Below are positions 44,953-52,606 of a stretch of 64,000 nucleotides of DNA, in pieces. Source of the DNA: Fictibacillus nanhaiensis (GTDB taxonomy: Bacteria > Bacillota > Bacilli > Bacillales > Fictibacillaceae). Each line of letters starts with the position of its first letter. The stretch's first letter is position 1. The stretch lies in assembly GCF_023715445.1 (NCBI RefSeq), contig NZ_JAMBOD010000008.1, positions 1-64,000 of the forward strand, given 5' to 3'. A program made the position numbers and the translations under genes. Under the pieces are notes generated by a model. The model was not told the DNA's origin. It worked only from the letters and a program-made list of their open reading frames with translations, and made no database searches.

Positions 44953-45660
44953 TCACGTAATATTTCGATTTAAAAGAGTAACTTCCTTTACAAAACGTTT
45001 TGTAATTAACTGTGGCCTAGTGATGGCTGACCCTACGACGACGGAGAAGGCTCCAAGTTCGAGTGCTTTTTTGGCTTGTGCTGGTGTTGAGATCCTTCCT
45101 TCCGCAACAACAGGAACTTTTCCTAGTTTAGAGAGCCGCTTGATCAGTTCAAAATCAGGGTCACAGATTTGCGGGCTATATGACGTGTAGCCGGAAAGGG
45201 TGGTTGAAATAAAATCTACTCCAAGTTCTATGGCCATTACACCTTCTTCAAATGTTGAAATATCCGCCATGATGAAAGCCCGTGATTGGCTGCGGATATA
45301 GTTCACCATCTCTTCCAAACTTAAGTTTCCAGGTCGTTTACGGGAAGTCGCATCAACGGTAACCACATCCGTCTTCGCTTCTAACAACTCTTGCACTTCT
45401 TTCAATGTAGGCGTGATAAAAACGTCGCTGTCTGGATAATCTCGTTTTACGATGCCGATCACCGGGAGCTGAGTTGCTTTTTTTATGGCACAAATGTCTT
45501 CTTTACTGTTCGCCCGAATAGCCGCTGCCCCGCCTTGTTCTGCTGCGATCGCCATCTTTGCCATAATGTCTGATCCGTGCAGTGGTTCATCATGGAGCGC
45601 CTGGCAAGAGACTATGATCTTACCTTTTATCTGTTGCATCAGTTCTTGCTTACTTATCAT
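44953..45660 (-). CDS. nanE: N-acylglucosamine-6-phosphate 2-epimerase
   Basis: 235 aa from ATG at 45660 (AGAGG 7 bases upstream; a GTG at 45666 is less well spaced). TIM-barrel NanE: GKIIVSCQALHDEPLHG, GAAAIRANS, PVIGIVKRDYPDSDVFITPT, VTVDATSRKRP, ADISTFEEG and VVAEGRISTPAQAKKAL. It converts ManNAc-6-P to GlcNAc-6-P. No nanA lyase is nearby, so free or kinase-phosphorylated ManNAc, not sialic acid, is the likely input. This anchors the interpretation of the whole locus. Confidence 0.95.
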   Translation of the reverse strand: MISKQELMQQIKGKIIVSCQALHDEPLHGSDIMAKMAIAAEQGGAAAIRANSKEDICAIKKATQLPVIGIVKRDYPDSDVFITPTLKEVQELLEAKTDVVTVDATSRKRPGNLSLEEMVNYIRSQSRAFIMADISTFEEGVMAIELGVDFISTTLSGYTSYSPQICDPDFELIKRLSKLGKVPVVAEGRISTPAQAKKALELGAFSVVVGSAITRPQLITKRFVKEVTLLNRNIT

Positions 45661-45684
45661 GTACACACCTCTTTTAGACAGAAA

Positions 45685-46494
45685 TTATCTTTCTATGATC
45701 AAACCATCGTAAGCAACTTCAATATCGTACGGCTGAAAAATCTTGATTAAATCCTCATGCAGAAGACCGATGTTATGGGAAAAGTGAGTGACATATACCT
45801 TTGATTGCTCTGTTAAAACATTGCATTGCTGCAGCCTGTTTTTTGTCACGGTAACGGCATTTACGTTCATGTGATTTCGAAACTCCGGCAGGTTGCCGTT
45901 CGTGCAATCAAGCAGTGCTATGTCAACTTTACTTTTTTCTAGCCAGTTCCACGTTTCATCCGGAAACCATCCCGTATCATGACCATACAGCAGCGAGGTG
46001 GGGCCACTTTTTATATGGAAAAGCAGGCAAGTTTCATGCGGATTGTGATCAGCCAACAATGGAGTCACTTCTGTATCACCGATTTGGTATGTTTGGAATG
46101 GCTTCAATAGGTGCAGTTGGACGTGTTCATTTTGTTTTTTTAGCGTTTGTGAGCATTTTGCCAATGCTGTGTCATTTCCGTATATATGGAGCGGATATTG
46201 TACGCCATGCGCATAACCCGGGAGTCTCATATTCAAGTCCTCTGGATAAAAGTGATCATGATGTGTGTGGGTGAACAGAAGATGCTGAATCTTGGCAAGG
46301 TCCAGGTTGTCACGTAAAACATGGTGCAGCGTATCCGGTGGAAAATCGATCTTGAGCGTATCGTCTAGAATGGCTGACGTTCGTGTTCGGATGTTCTTTC
46401 CGCCAAGCGATCGAGCTTTTTGACAGTGAGCACATTTGCAAAATAGTGCTGGAAATCCCTCAGATGCAGCTGTACCTAAAATATGGAGTTTCAA
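45685..46494 (-). CDS. MBL-fold metallohydrolase, PhnP-like
   Basis: 269 aa. Metallo-beta-lactamase fold with metal motif HTHHDH, further ligands H-N-P-H and G-H-D-T-G-W, and an N-terminal C-K-C-x-H-C cysteine cluster as in PhnP. PhnP is a cyclic phosphodiesterase of phosphonate breakdown; relatives here could open cyclic sugar phosphates or act on another phosphodiester. TTG start, 7 bases behind AAGGAGG. First gene of the ManNAc-type catabolic locus, 24 bp before nanE. Confidence 0.85.
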   Translation of the reverse strand: MKLHILGTAASEGFPALFCKCAHCQKARSLGGKNIRTRTSAILDDTLKIDFPPDTLHHVLRDNLDLAKIQHLLFTHTHHDHFYPEDLNMRLPGYAHGVQYPLHIYGNDTALAKCSQTLKKQNEHVQLHLLKPFQTYQIGDTEVTPLLADHNPHETCLLFHIKSGPTSLLYGHDTGWFPDETWNWLEKSKVDIALLDCTNGNLPEFRNHMNVNAVTVTKNRLQQCNVLTEQSKVYVTHFSHNIGLLHEDLIKIFQPYDIEVAYDGLIIER

Positions 46495-46536
46495 ATGTGA
46501 TCCTCCTTTTTGGAGTGGTAGTGATCTATTCGTTTA

Positions 46537-46599
46537 GTGCATAGAGAAGCAGTTTTGGTGCATAGACTCGCCATTTCAGTGCATAGACCAAAGTTTTGG
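46537..46599 (+). repeat. Class I 21-bp repeat array C (three units)
   Basis: GTGCATAGA cores at 46537, 46558 and 46579, exactly 21 bp apart, with unrelated fillers. It lies upstream of the MBL-fold gene, between that gene and the secreted GHL10 gene. Confidence 0.75.
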
Positions 46600-46717
46600 A
46601 GCTGAATCCTCAATTTAAGCAAGAGAAATATTTCCTCCATTTATTTTATAAATTATGGATATTTCTTTCATTATGAATTATTTTAAACTATTTTGAACAT
46701 TCTAACAACTGTATGTG

Positions 46718-46754
46718 TGAAAAAACTCCCCGGCTTTTTGCAGCGGGGAGTCTT
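46718..46754 (-). terminator. Terminator of the secreted GHL10 gene
   Basis: ACTCCCCG/CGGGGAGT arms (46725-46732 / 46744-46751) followed by U6 on the minus strand. Confidence 0.85.
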
Positions 46755-46758
46755 CTTT

Positions 46759-48441
46759 TTATTTATCTTCTCTGACAAGGTCCATGTATTTTTTAATATG
46801 GTGCGGGGATTCGGATTCCTCTGCAAACTCCTCTTCAACGATGTACCACCAGTCGAACATCTCCAGGTAAATAAGGTCAAAGATCATGATCCCGTGCGTT
46901 TTATCGACCGCCATTTGCAGCGCGCGTCTAAAGGTTTCCGGATCATTGATGTATTGATTCAAATAGAGACTGCCGTAGTTGAACGTAGAATAATTGATCG
47001 CATCCATCGCAATTTCTGCTGATCCTTCTACGCTGTGCCAATCAGGTCTGCCTGACGCTACAGCCTCTTCTTTCGTCACATCGACAAAGTAGTTACCCGT
47101 CATAATAAAATCAAGCGTTTCAGCGTACCCTTTTTTATGGTAATCAGGGCTTGCCCAATCATATTCCGGATGGTGCGTGCGACTTGCCCAGTTCACACCC
47201 TCGCTGTAATAATCCGGGTACCAGCTTCCTACATACGTACTGAAGAACGTCTCAGGTTCTTTTTTGTGAATGAGCTTTTCAGCTTTTTGGAAAAATGACT
47301 GAATATTTCCTGCACGCCATTCGATCCACTTTTGGTAAAGCGGTCCTGGAACATTCTTTCTTTCATGGTTTTCAACTTTAATTTCAAAAATATCAGTCGG
47401 CCAGTTTTCTACTTTCTTTCCAATATAGGCTTCAAACTTTTCACGGCTTAAATCACTGAAATCAGCATAAATGCTGGAATAACGTGCACGATCGAGAACA
47501 ATCCCATCTACATCATAATTATCTACTAACTCCTCGATAATACTCAGTTCGTATCTTTGAACATCCTCTCTAATCGGATTTACGAACGTAGAGTGAGACG
47601 GTGTATAGTCTTGTCCTTTTACAAATTTAGTTTCCATATCTGTAACAGAAACTTGATCGCCTACTTTTAAATGTTCAAGAATCCATGTGCGCGCCGTTCC
47701 ATTGCCGGAGATCACATAACCCTTATCAGGAACTTGTACTGGCGGTGCTCCAGTCGTGTTGCGGTCGCTCACTTGTGTAATAACATCATCGATCACCTGA
47801 ACCTCTACTCCCCATCGATTTGTTGGTGTTTCCTCATATTTTGATGGTGTGTAAAGTACAAGATGATCTTGACCACGAGTCGTATTAATACCTGTCAGTT
47901 CTATTGTTGAGCCATCTGCAGCTTTTACTTTTTGTATGGCAGTATAATATGTAGTCTGCCACTCCGGATGATGCATGGCTGGTCCATCTTGATAAGTCGT
48001 ACTTGCTTCGGAAAACGTATTGATTGCTGCATGAACTTTTATATCGTGTTTTTTCGCTTCGGTAATCACAGTTTGTAAGAGATCATAGTTTTCTGGATAG
48101 CCTTGATATTTAGGAATCTTAGATGTGCTAATGTGCGGGGCAATCTCACTGTTGTAGGCTACAAATCCTGTTGAGTTTTTGATGTCTAGGATGATAGTGT
48201 CAATGTTCGCGTTTGCTGTTTTCTCAACGATGTTTCGTACTTTTTCTGGTGTATCGAGGTTAAAAAGGTTTGCTGAAAGATCGTACCAGAGAATCCTCGA
48301 TTTTTTGTCGTCTTGTTCGACGAGTCTTGTTAGCTCTCTGATGCGCTTCTTGTCGTTATCCGTCTTTGCGAGTGTGGTTTGCGTGTTCATGGAAGTGAGT
48401 ATTAAGGTAAACGCGACCAACATGAAAAATATTCTTTTCAT
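46759..48441 (-). CDS. Secreted GHL10-type putative glycoside hydrolase
   Basis: 560 aa. Signal peptide 1-25. GHL10 barrel: ILWYDLSANLF, DTIILDIKNSTG, a PHISTSKIPKYQG loop, NPIREDVQRYELSIIEELV, VDGIVLDRARY, DFSDLSREKFE, YVGSWYPDYYSEGVNW and DFIMTGNYF. An inserted domain of about 100 residues (about 180-285) is absent from the cytoplasmic paralogue at 38302-39498. The pair suggests extracellular depolymerisation followed by intracellular cleavage of imported oligosaccharides. Start ATG follows AAAAGGGAGGATAAGGA. Monocistronic. Confidence 0.85.
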   Translation of the reverse strand: MKRIFFMLVAFTLILTSMNTQTTLAKTDNDKKRIRELTRLVEQDDKKSRILWYDLSANLFNLDTPEKVRNIVEKTANANIDTIILDIKNSTGFVAYNSEIAPHISTSKIPKYQGYPENYDLLQTVITEAKKHDIKVHAAINTFSEASTTYQDGPAMHHPEWQTTYYTAIQKVKAADGSTIELTGINTTRGQDHLVLYTPSKYEETPTNRWGVEVQVIDDVITQVSDRNTTGAPPVQVPDKGYVISGNGTARTWILEHLKVGDQVSVTDMETKFVKGQDYTPSHSTFVNPIREDVQRYELSIIEELVDNYDVDGIVLDRARYSSIYADFSDLSREKFEAYIGKKVENWPTDIFEIKVENHERKNVPGPLYQKWIEWRAGNIQSFFQKAEKLIHKKEPETFFSTYVGSWYPDYYSEGVNWASRTHHPEYDWASPDYHKKGYAETLDFIMTGNYFVDVTKEEAVASGRPDWHSVEGSAEIAMDAINYSTFNYGSLYLNQYINDPETFRRALQMAVDKTHGIMIFDLIYLEMFDWWYIVEEEFAEESESPHHIKKYMDLVREDK

Positions 48442-48875
48442 TCCTTATCCTCCCTTTTATCTTAATTACCTAAATATTAGCATAATTTGTATTGATTGAG
48501 TGGAGTTTTTCTCCAAAATAGTTCTTACAAATGGAAAAAACCTTCTTTTTGACTAGGGAAAGGAAGATGTAGTTTAAAAGCAGGACTGATGAACTAAGTG
48601 GGGCTTTTAGAAGTGAGATTGGTGCATAGAATAGAATGTTTGGTGCATAGACCATATCTGTTAGTGCATAGAAATGGTTATTCGGTGTATAGAATTGTGA
48701 TTCGTGCATAGGAGACTTTTTTTGGTGCATAGGCAATCTTCTTTAGTGCATAGAGTTCAAGATTCTGTGCATAGACTTTCATACACAACCATTTATGGAA
48801 AGATTAATGTAACAGCAGGAGTTTATACTTTATCAGTAGAAATAAAAATAAACAAAAGGAGTGTGATGCAATGAA
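48442..48875. other. Gene-free divergent region containing repeat array D
   Basis: 434 bp between the secreted GHL10 gene (minus) and the NERD gene (plus). It holds array D and an AT-rich stretch. A minus-strand extended -10 (TGCTAATAT near 48474) may serve the GHL10 gene. No coding frame that I would believe. Confidence 0.5.
48622..48787 (+). repeat. Class I 21-bp repeat array D
   Basis: Eight GTGCATAGA-type cores at 48622, 48643, 48664, 48685, 48704, 48725, 48746 and 48767 (steps 21, 21, 21, 19, 21, 21, 21; 145 bp first to last). The 12-bp fillers share no sequence. It lies 90 bp upstream of the NERD gene, in the same orientation as array E on its other side. Confidence 0.88.
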
Positions 48876-49853
48876 ATGATTATGAAAGAGCGTAAAACAC
48901 CAGTTATTATTTTAATATTAGAGATGCTTCTAAATCGACTTCACCCCTTAGACCCGAGAAGACATGAGATAGAAGAAGAACTAGCAAAATTCTTATCAGG
49001 TCATAAAGGAGAACAGGCTCTGGATTTTTATTTAAATGTTCTTCCTCAAAAAGAATTCTTCATTTTTCACAACCTTCGCCTTCTCCAGAACACTAGCTAC
49101 TTTCAGCTCGACATACTTATTCTCACCCAGTATTACTTTTTGATAATCGAAGTGAAAAACTTTTCAGGCATCCTCTATTTTGATCAAAACTTCTATCAAC
49201 TAATTAGGACTATCAATGGTAAAGAAGAAACCTTTCCTGATCCCATTTCACAGGTAAAAAGGCAACAATTCTGCTTTAAAGAATGGTTGAAAGATCATCA
49301 TTTTACGAACATCCCCGTTGAATCCCTTGTTGTCGTCAGCAATTCCCAAACCCAAATTAAAGTTCCCGCTGGCCGAACTGATATTTACAAGATGGTTACC
49401 CACAAAATTCATCTTACTGAAAGGATTCGTTACTATGATCGTAAACATAAGGATGAGCAAATTTCGAAAAAAGACCTTCGTAAACTCTCCAAAATACTTT
49501 TAAAGAATCACACCACCCCAACTCCGAATGTGCTCCAAAAATATAAAATTTCAAATGAAGATATTATTAAAGGAGTAGCTTGTCCCAGTTGTGGCGTTAT
49601 CCCTATGATACGAAGCCATAAGAAATGGGTGTGCACCTCATGTAAATTTGATTCAAAAACAGCACATGTACAGGCTTTGCGAGATTACTTCCTTCTAATT
49701 AGTCGAACCATCACTAATAGTCAGTGCCGCGATTTTTTGAAATTAAAGTCTCGCAATACAGCTAGAAATCTCCTTATGGACCTGAACCTTTCTACTTCAG
49801 GACAACTAAGGCATACAAAATATCATTTGAAGTTTGATGATATCTTTGATTAA
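48876..49853 (+). CDS. NERD-domain protein with zinc ribbon, flanked by repeat arrays
   Basis: 325 aa, paralogue of the protein at 270-1250 along its whole length. NERD core at about 40-155 (GEQALDFYLN, QLDILIL, LIIEVKNFSG), CPSC...CTSC zinc ribbon at about 234-254 and a helix-turn-helix-like tail (TNSQCRDFLKLKSRNTARN). Start ATG at 48876 aligns with the start of the paralogue. Curiously the AAAGGAG site is best placed for an ATG at 48871, which reads only ATG-AAA-TGA and whose stop overlaps the real start (ATGA), suggesting reinitiation. Class I arrays D and E lie directly upstream and downstream in the same orientation. Confidence 0.85.
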   Translation: MIMKERKTPVIILILEMLLNRLHPLDPRRHEIEEELAKFLSGHKGEQALDFYLNVLPQKEFFIFHNLRLLQNTSYFQLDILILTQYYFLIIEVKNFSGILYFDQNFYQLIRTINGKEETFPDPISQVKRQQFCFKEWLKDHHFTNIPVESLVVVSNSQTQIKVPAGRTDIYKMVTHKIHLTERIRYYDRKHKDEQISKKDLRKLSKILLKNHTTPTPNVLQKYKISNEDIIKGVACPSCGVIPMIRSHKKWVCTSCKFDSKTAHVQALRDYFLLISRTITNSQCRDFLKLKSRNTARNLLMDLNLSTSGQLRHTKYHLKFDDIFD

Positions 49854-49868
49854 TGAATGTGAGTTTCG

Positions 49869-50034
49869 GTGCATAGAACTGTTATTTCTGCGCATAGAAA
49901 AGTGTTTTCAACGCATAGAATTTTGTTTGGTGCATTGACCTAGTTTTTCCGTGCATAGACAATCCACTTTGGTGCATAGACCTAAAGTTTCTGTGCATAG
50001 AGACAGGATAAAAGTGCATAGACCAAAAAATAAG
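49869..50034 (+). repeat. Class I 21-bp repeat array E
   Basis: Eight cores at 49869, 49890, 49911, 49930, 49951, 49972, 49993 and 50014 (steps 21, 21, 19, 21, 21, 21, 21; 145 bp first to last). Starts 15 bp after the NERD stop codon. Confidence 0.88.
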
Positions 50035-50057
50035 CCCCTTGCAAATCAAGGGGCTAT
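50024..50057 (-). terminator. Terminator of the Gfo/Idh operon
   Basis: AGCCCCTTG/CAAGGGGCT arms 50033-50041 / 50047-50055 followed by UUAUUUUUU on the minus strand; it abuts array E. Confidence 0.85.
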
Positions 50058-50067
50058 ATCCTCAATA

Positions 50068-51045
50068 TTATATTTTCACGATTCTCCCAAGTTTTGAGGA
50101 CTTATATGCAGCAATTCCTACTTCCATCGCCTTCAATCCATCATATCCTGTAATCGATGGCGGCCGCTTTTCCCTAATAGATTTTATAAAATCCTCAACC
50201 AGCCCAAAATCCATATCAATTCCGAAGAAAGCATTCTCTACCGGCCTCTCGCCGTCCCTGTTGTAAACACGAACATATTCTTTAAATACGTCTACTGCAA
50301 CTGTTCCCTTTGTTCCGATGACCTCGATCGTAACATCACCCCAAATGGGATAGGTTGGAGTTCGAGACCAGCTGGCATCATGAGAAGCGATGATGCCGCC
50401 ATCAAAGGTTAACGTGAGCAAGCCCGCATCATCAATGTCACCCTCGTGAAAAAAGGTATCCACTTCTGCGATGACTTCCTTTACTTCCTGACCGGACAGC
50501 CATCTCATGATATCAACCATATGAACGGTATGGTCAAATACCGCTCCACCACCGGAAAGTGCTGGATCTATAAACCATCCGCCAGGGTTTTGACCCCGGT
50601 TCGTAGTTCGGAAAGACAGAATCTCTCCAATCGCCCCTGAGTCCACATACCTTTTCAATTGTTGAATCGGTTCTGAAAAACGTACCGGAAAAGCGGTCTG
50701 TAACATGACGTCATGTTGTTCACAGACAGCTATCATTTCTTCAGCTTCTTCAACCGAAACTGCGATTGGTTTTTCACAAAGAATATGTTTTCCAGCTTTA
50801 GCCGCGGCAACCACCATTTCGCAGTGCTTTGCGTTTTCACTGCAGATGATGACCGCCTCCATATCTTTAGCAAGGAACTTTTCCATGTCGTTAAAAAAAG
50901 CACAATTGTACCGAGCCGCTGCCTCTCTACCTCGTTCATCCAGAGTATCGTAAATGGCGGTCAGCTCTACATCAGACAGCTGCTCCAAACTGCTTGCATA
51001 ACTATATGCATGCATATGAGCAAAACTCATGATTCCCACTTTCAT
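50068..51045 (-). CDS. Gfo/Idh/MocA-family oxidoreductase
   Basis: 325 aa from ATG at 51045, 6 bases behind GGGGGTG; a GTG at 51054 overlaps the stop of the upstream gene. N-terminal Rossmann domain (MKVGIMSFAHMHAYSYAS), then the family's CEKPIA with the conserved Lys and a D-x-x-x-H active-site block (GAVFDHTVHMVDIMRW). It oxidises a sugar or cyclitol with NAD(P). The usual GxGxxG is replaced by SFAHMH, seen in a subgroup of the family. Last gene of a four-gene operon. Confidence 0.9.
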   Translation of the reverse strand: MKVGIMSFAHMHAYSYASSLEQLSDVELTAIYDTLDERGREAAARYNCAFFNDMEKFLAKDMEAVIICSENAKHCEMVVAAAKAGKHILCEKPIAVSVEEAEEMIAVCEQHDVMLQTAFPVRFSEPIQQLKRYVDSGAIGEILSFRTTNRGQNPGGWFIDPALSGGGAVFDHTVHMVDIMRWLSGQEVKEVIAEVDTFFHEGDIDDAGLLTLTFDGGIIASHDASWSRTPTYPIWGDVTIEVIGTKGTVAVDVFKEYVRVYNRDGERPVENAFFGIDMDFGLVEDFIKSIREKRPPSITGYDGLKAMEVGIAAYKSSKLGRIVKI

Positions 51046-51050
51046 GTGGT

Positions 51051-51743
51051 TCACCCCCGGACTTCATGTTTGATGTCAAGCTCAAGACAAGTCATGAGTT
51101 TTCGAAGTTCCTCATTTAGTGATGAAGTAATTTCAACAGCTCCTTCAAGCCGAAAATCTTTTTCAATCTGCGGTATATTACTCCCCCTAAAAGCCTTAGC
51201 ATGCTGTGACTCGTACTCTAAAATCCCTTCTCTCCCGCTCCATTCGAGATCTAATTCATTAGAAACATGAGGGGAAGAAAGGTATTCGTAATGTCCTATT
51301 GATTTGTTCGAGAAACGTATCGTAAAAATACTGTGAGTGGTCTTTGAAGGTTCATGAGCTATGCTAACTCCAGAAATTCTGGAAATTGGAGAAATAGTTT
51401 GTGTAAACATATAAAGATCGCTGATCAGATCGCCTGTTTTAGTTTTTGATGATGTATTTTTGCTACGTTTCATACGAAGCACACCATTTTCCGTCCAGTT
51501 TCGTTCTTTTAATAGTTTTGTAAAAGCAATAAACGAAGAATCTTGGGTTAAAGGAAGCACGAGTGATGCACCCCGATTCTCAAGCTGAGGCAATAATTCA
51601 CTCTTATTTTTCAGCAATTCTACATAATAAGGAGCATGAACATAAAGCGGACAGTTGGCAGCAATTGCTTCCTGTATCGAATCAAACGCTGTGCGTCCAT
51701 CACTGCTTACTATTTCGTTCCCTGTAACAACAATTAAATTCAT
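51051..51743 (-). CDS. Unknown protein coupled to Gfo/Idh dehydrogenases
   Basis: 230 aa, cytoplasmic, translationally coupled to its neighbours (3 bp after the isomerase gene; 3' end overlaps the next gene's possible GTG). The opening strand and SIQEAIAANCPLYVHAP resemble the second half of the Gfo/Idh Rossmann domain. The later part (RISGVSIAHEPSKTTHSIFTIRF) resembles the family's beta-sheet domain, but no CEKP motif or nucleotide loop is present. It may be a degenerate, non-catalytic dehydrogenase paralogue acting as partner. Confidence 0.7.
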   Translation of the reverse strand: MNLIVVTGNEIVSSDGRTAFDSIQEAIAANCPLYVHAPYYVELLKNKSELLPQLENRGASLVLPLTQDSSFIAFTKLLKERNWTENGVLRMKRSKNTSSKTKTGDLISDLYMFTQTISPISRISGVSIAHEPSKTTHSIFTIRFSNKSIGHYEYLSSPHVSNELDLEWSGREGILEYESQHAKAFRGSNIPQIEKDFRLEGAVEITSSLNEELRKLMTCLELDIKHEVRG

Positions 51744-51746
51744 CCG

Positions 51747-52592
51747 TCACACCTCCTGACTAACCAGCAACTTTCTTATTCGGTTAACAGAATCCCGCAC
51801 CGCTATTTTTGCATCATCAGATCCTTCATACTCCAAAGAAAGCCACGTATTCACGCCATCTCTTTTAAGATTTGATATGATTTCTGCAAGCTCAACTTCC
51901 CCGTCACCCGGGATTACACCAATCCAATATTTCTCTCCAAGACCTTTGAACCCGCTATTCGCATCCTCAGCAGTGCGGACTCTGAAATCTTTAAAATGAA
52001 CATGGGCAATTTCATTCTTCAAGTTTTGATAGGCAGCAAGCGGATTGTCTTCGACCAATAAAAAATTCCCCGTATCAAAAGTAGACTTTACATTTGGACT
52101 TCCCACTTCCGATAAAATCTCTTTCACCTGCTCACTTTTTCCGGCAAGCAAACCGTGATTTTCAATCGCCAGTACAATACCTTGCGCCTCTGCATATTTG
52201 GCACATTGTTTTAATGAAGAGATGATCCATTCCTTGCCGATTGCGTAGTCCATCTTCGGTTTAAGATCGCCGCAAAAAACCCTGACGCAGCGGGTGTTCA
52301 ATCGTTTAGCCGTATCTACAGCATCCTTCACTTTTTGAATCTCGTTTTTTCGTTCATCAGCTGTTTCCTTTACAAAATCGTTCGAAACATCATAACAAGA
52401 CACTTCCAAAGAGGATTGCACCAAGTACTCAATAACTTCTTCTAGTTCCTCCTCTTTGTTTTTCCAATAAAAATCGAGCAGTTCCACACCGTCCAAGTTT
52501 AGAGTTTCGGCAAATCGGCAAAAGTCAATCGCATTCCAGTTTTCCTTTTTTACGACAGAATGCAAGCTGTACATACTCACGCTAACCTTCAT
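51747..52592 (-). CDS. Sugar phosphate isomerase/epimerase (xylose isomerase-like TIM barrel)
   Basis: 281 aa. AP-endonuclease-2/xylose-isomerase-like barrel: N-L-D-G-V-E-L, RVFCGDLKP, GIVLAIENHG with metal Glu, STFDTGNFLL, HVHFKDFR with metal His/Asp, PGDGEV and LSLEYEG with Glu. Such enzymes (IolE, IolI, UxaE types) isomerise or dehydrate keto sugars and inosose. Between two Gfo/Idh genes, a keto-sugar intermediate is likely. ATG follows AAAAGGAGAGATTTTTC. Confidence 0.9.
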   Translation of the reverse strand: MKVSVSMYSLHSVVKKENWNAIDFCRFAETLNLDGVELLDFYWKNKEEELEEVIEYLVQSSLEVSCYDVSNDFVKETADERKNEIQKVKDAVDTAKRLNTRCVRVFCGDLKPKMDYAIGKEWIISSLKQCAKYAEAQGIVLAIENHGLLAGKSEQVKEILSEVGSPNVKSTFDTGNFLLVEDNPLAAYQNLKNEIAHVHFKDFRVRTAEDANSGFKGLGEKYWIGVIPGDGEVELAEIISNLKRDGVNTWLSLEYEGSDDAKIAVRDSVNRIRKLLVSQEV

Positions 52593-52606
52593 GAAAATCT
52601 CTCCTT

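Noticed and set aside
44990-45010. Catabolite (cre) site from the AAAACGTTTT palindrome
   Set aside because: It lies in the 3' coding end of nanE, is AT-symmetric only in the centre, and does not match the cre consensus flanks.
48622-48787. CRISPR array
   Set aside because: The repeated core is only about 9 bp with 12-bp fillers and degenerate cores. CRISPR repeats are 23-47 bp and nearly identical, with spacers above 20 bp. No cas gene is present.
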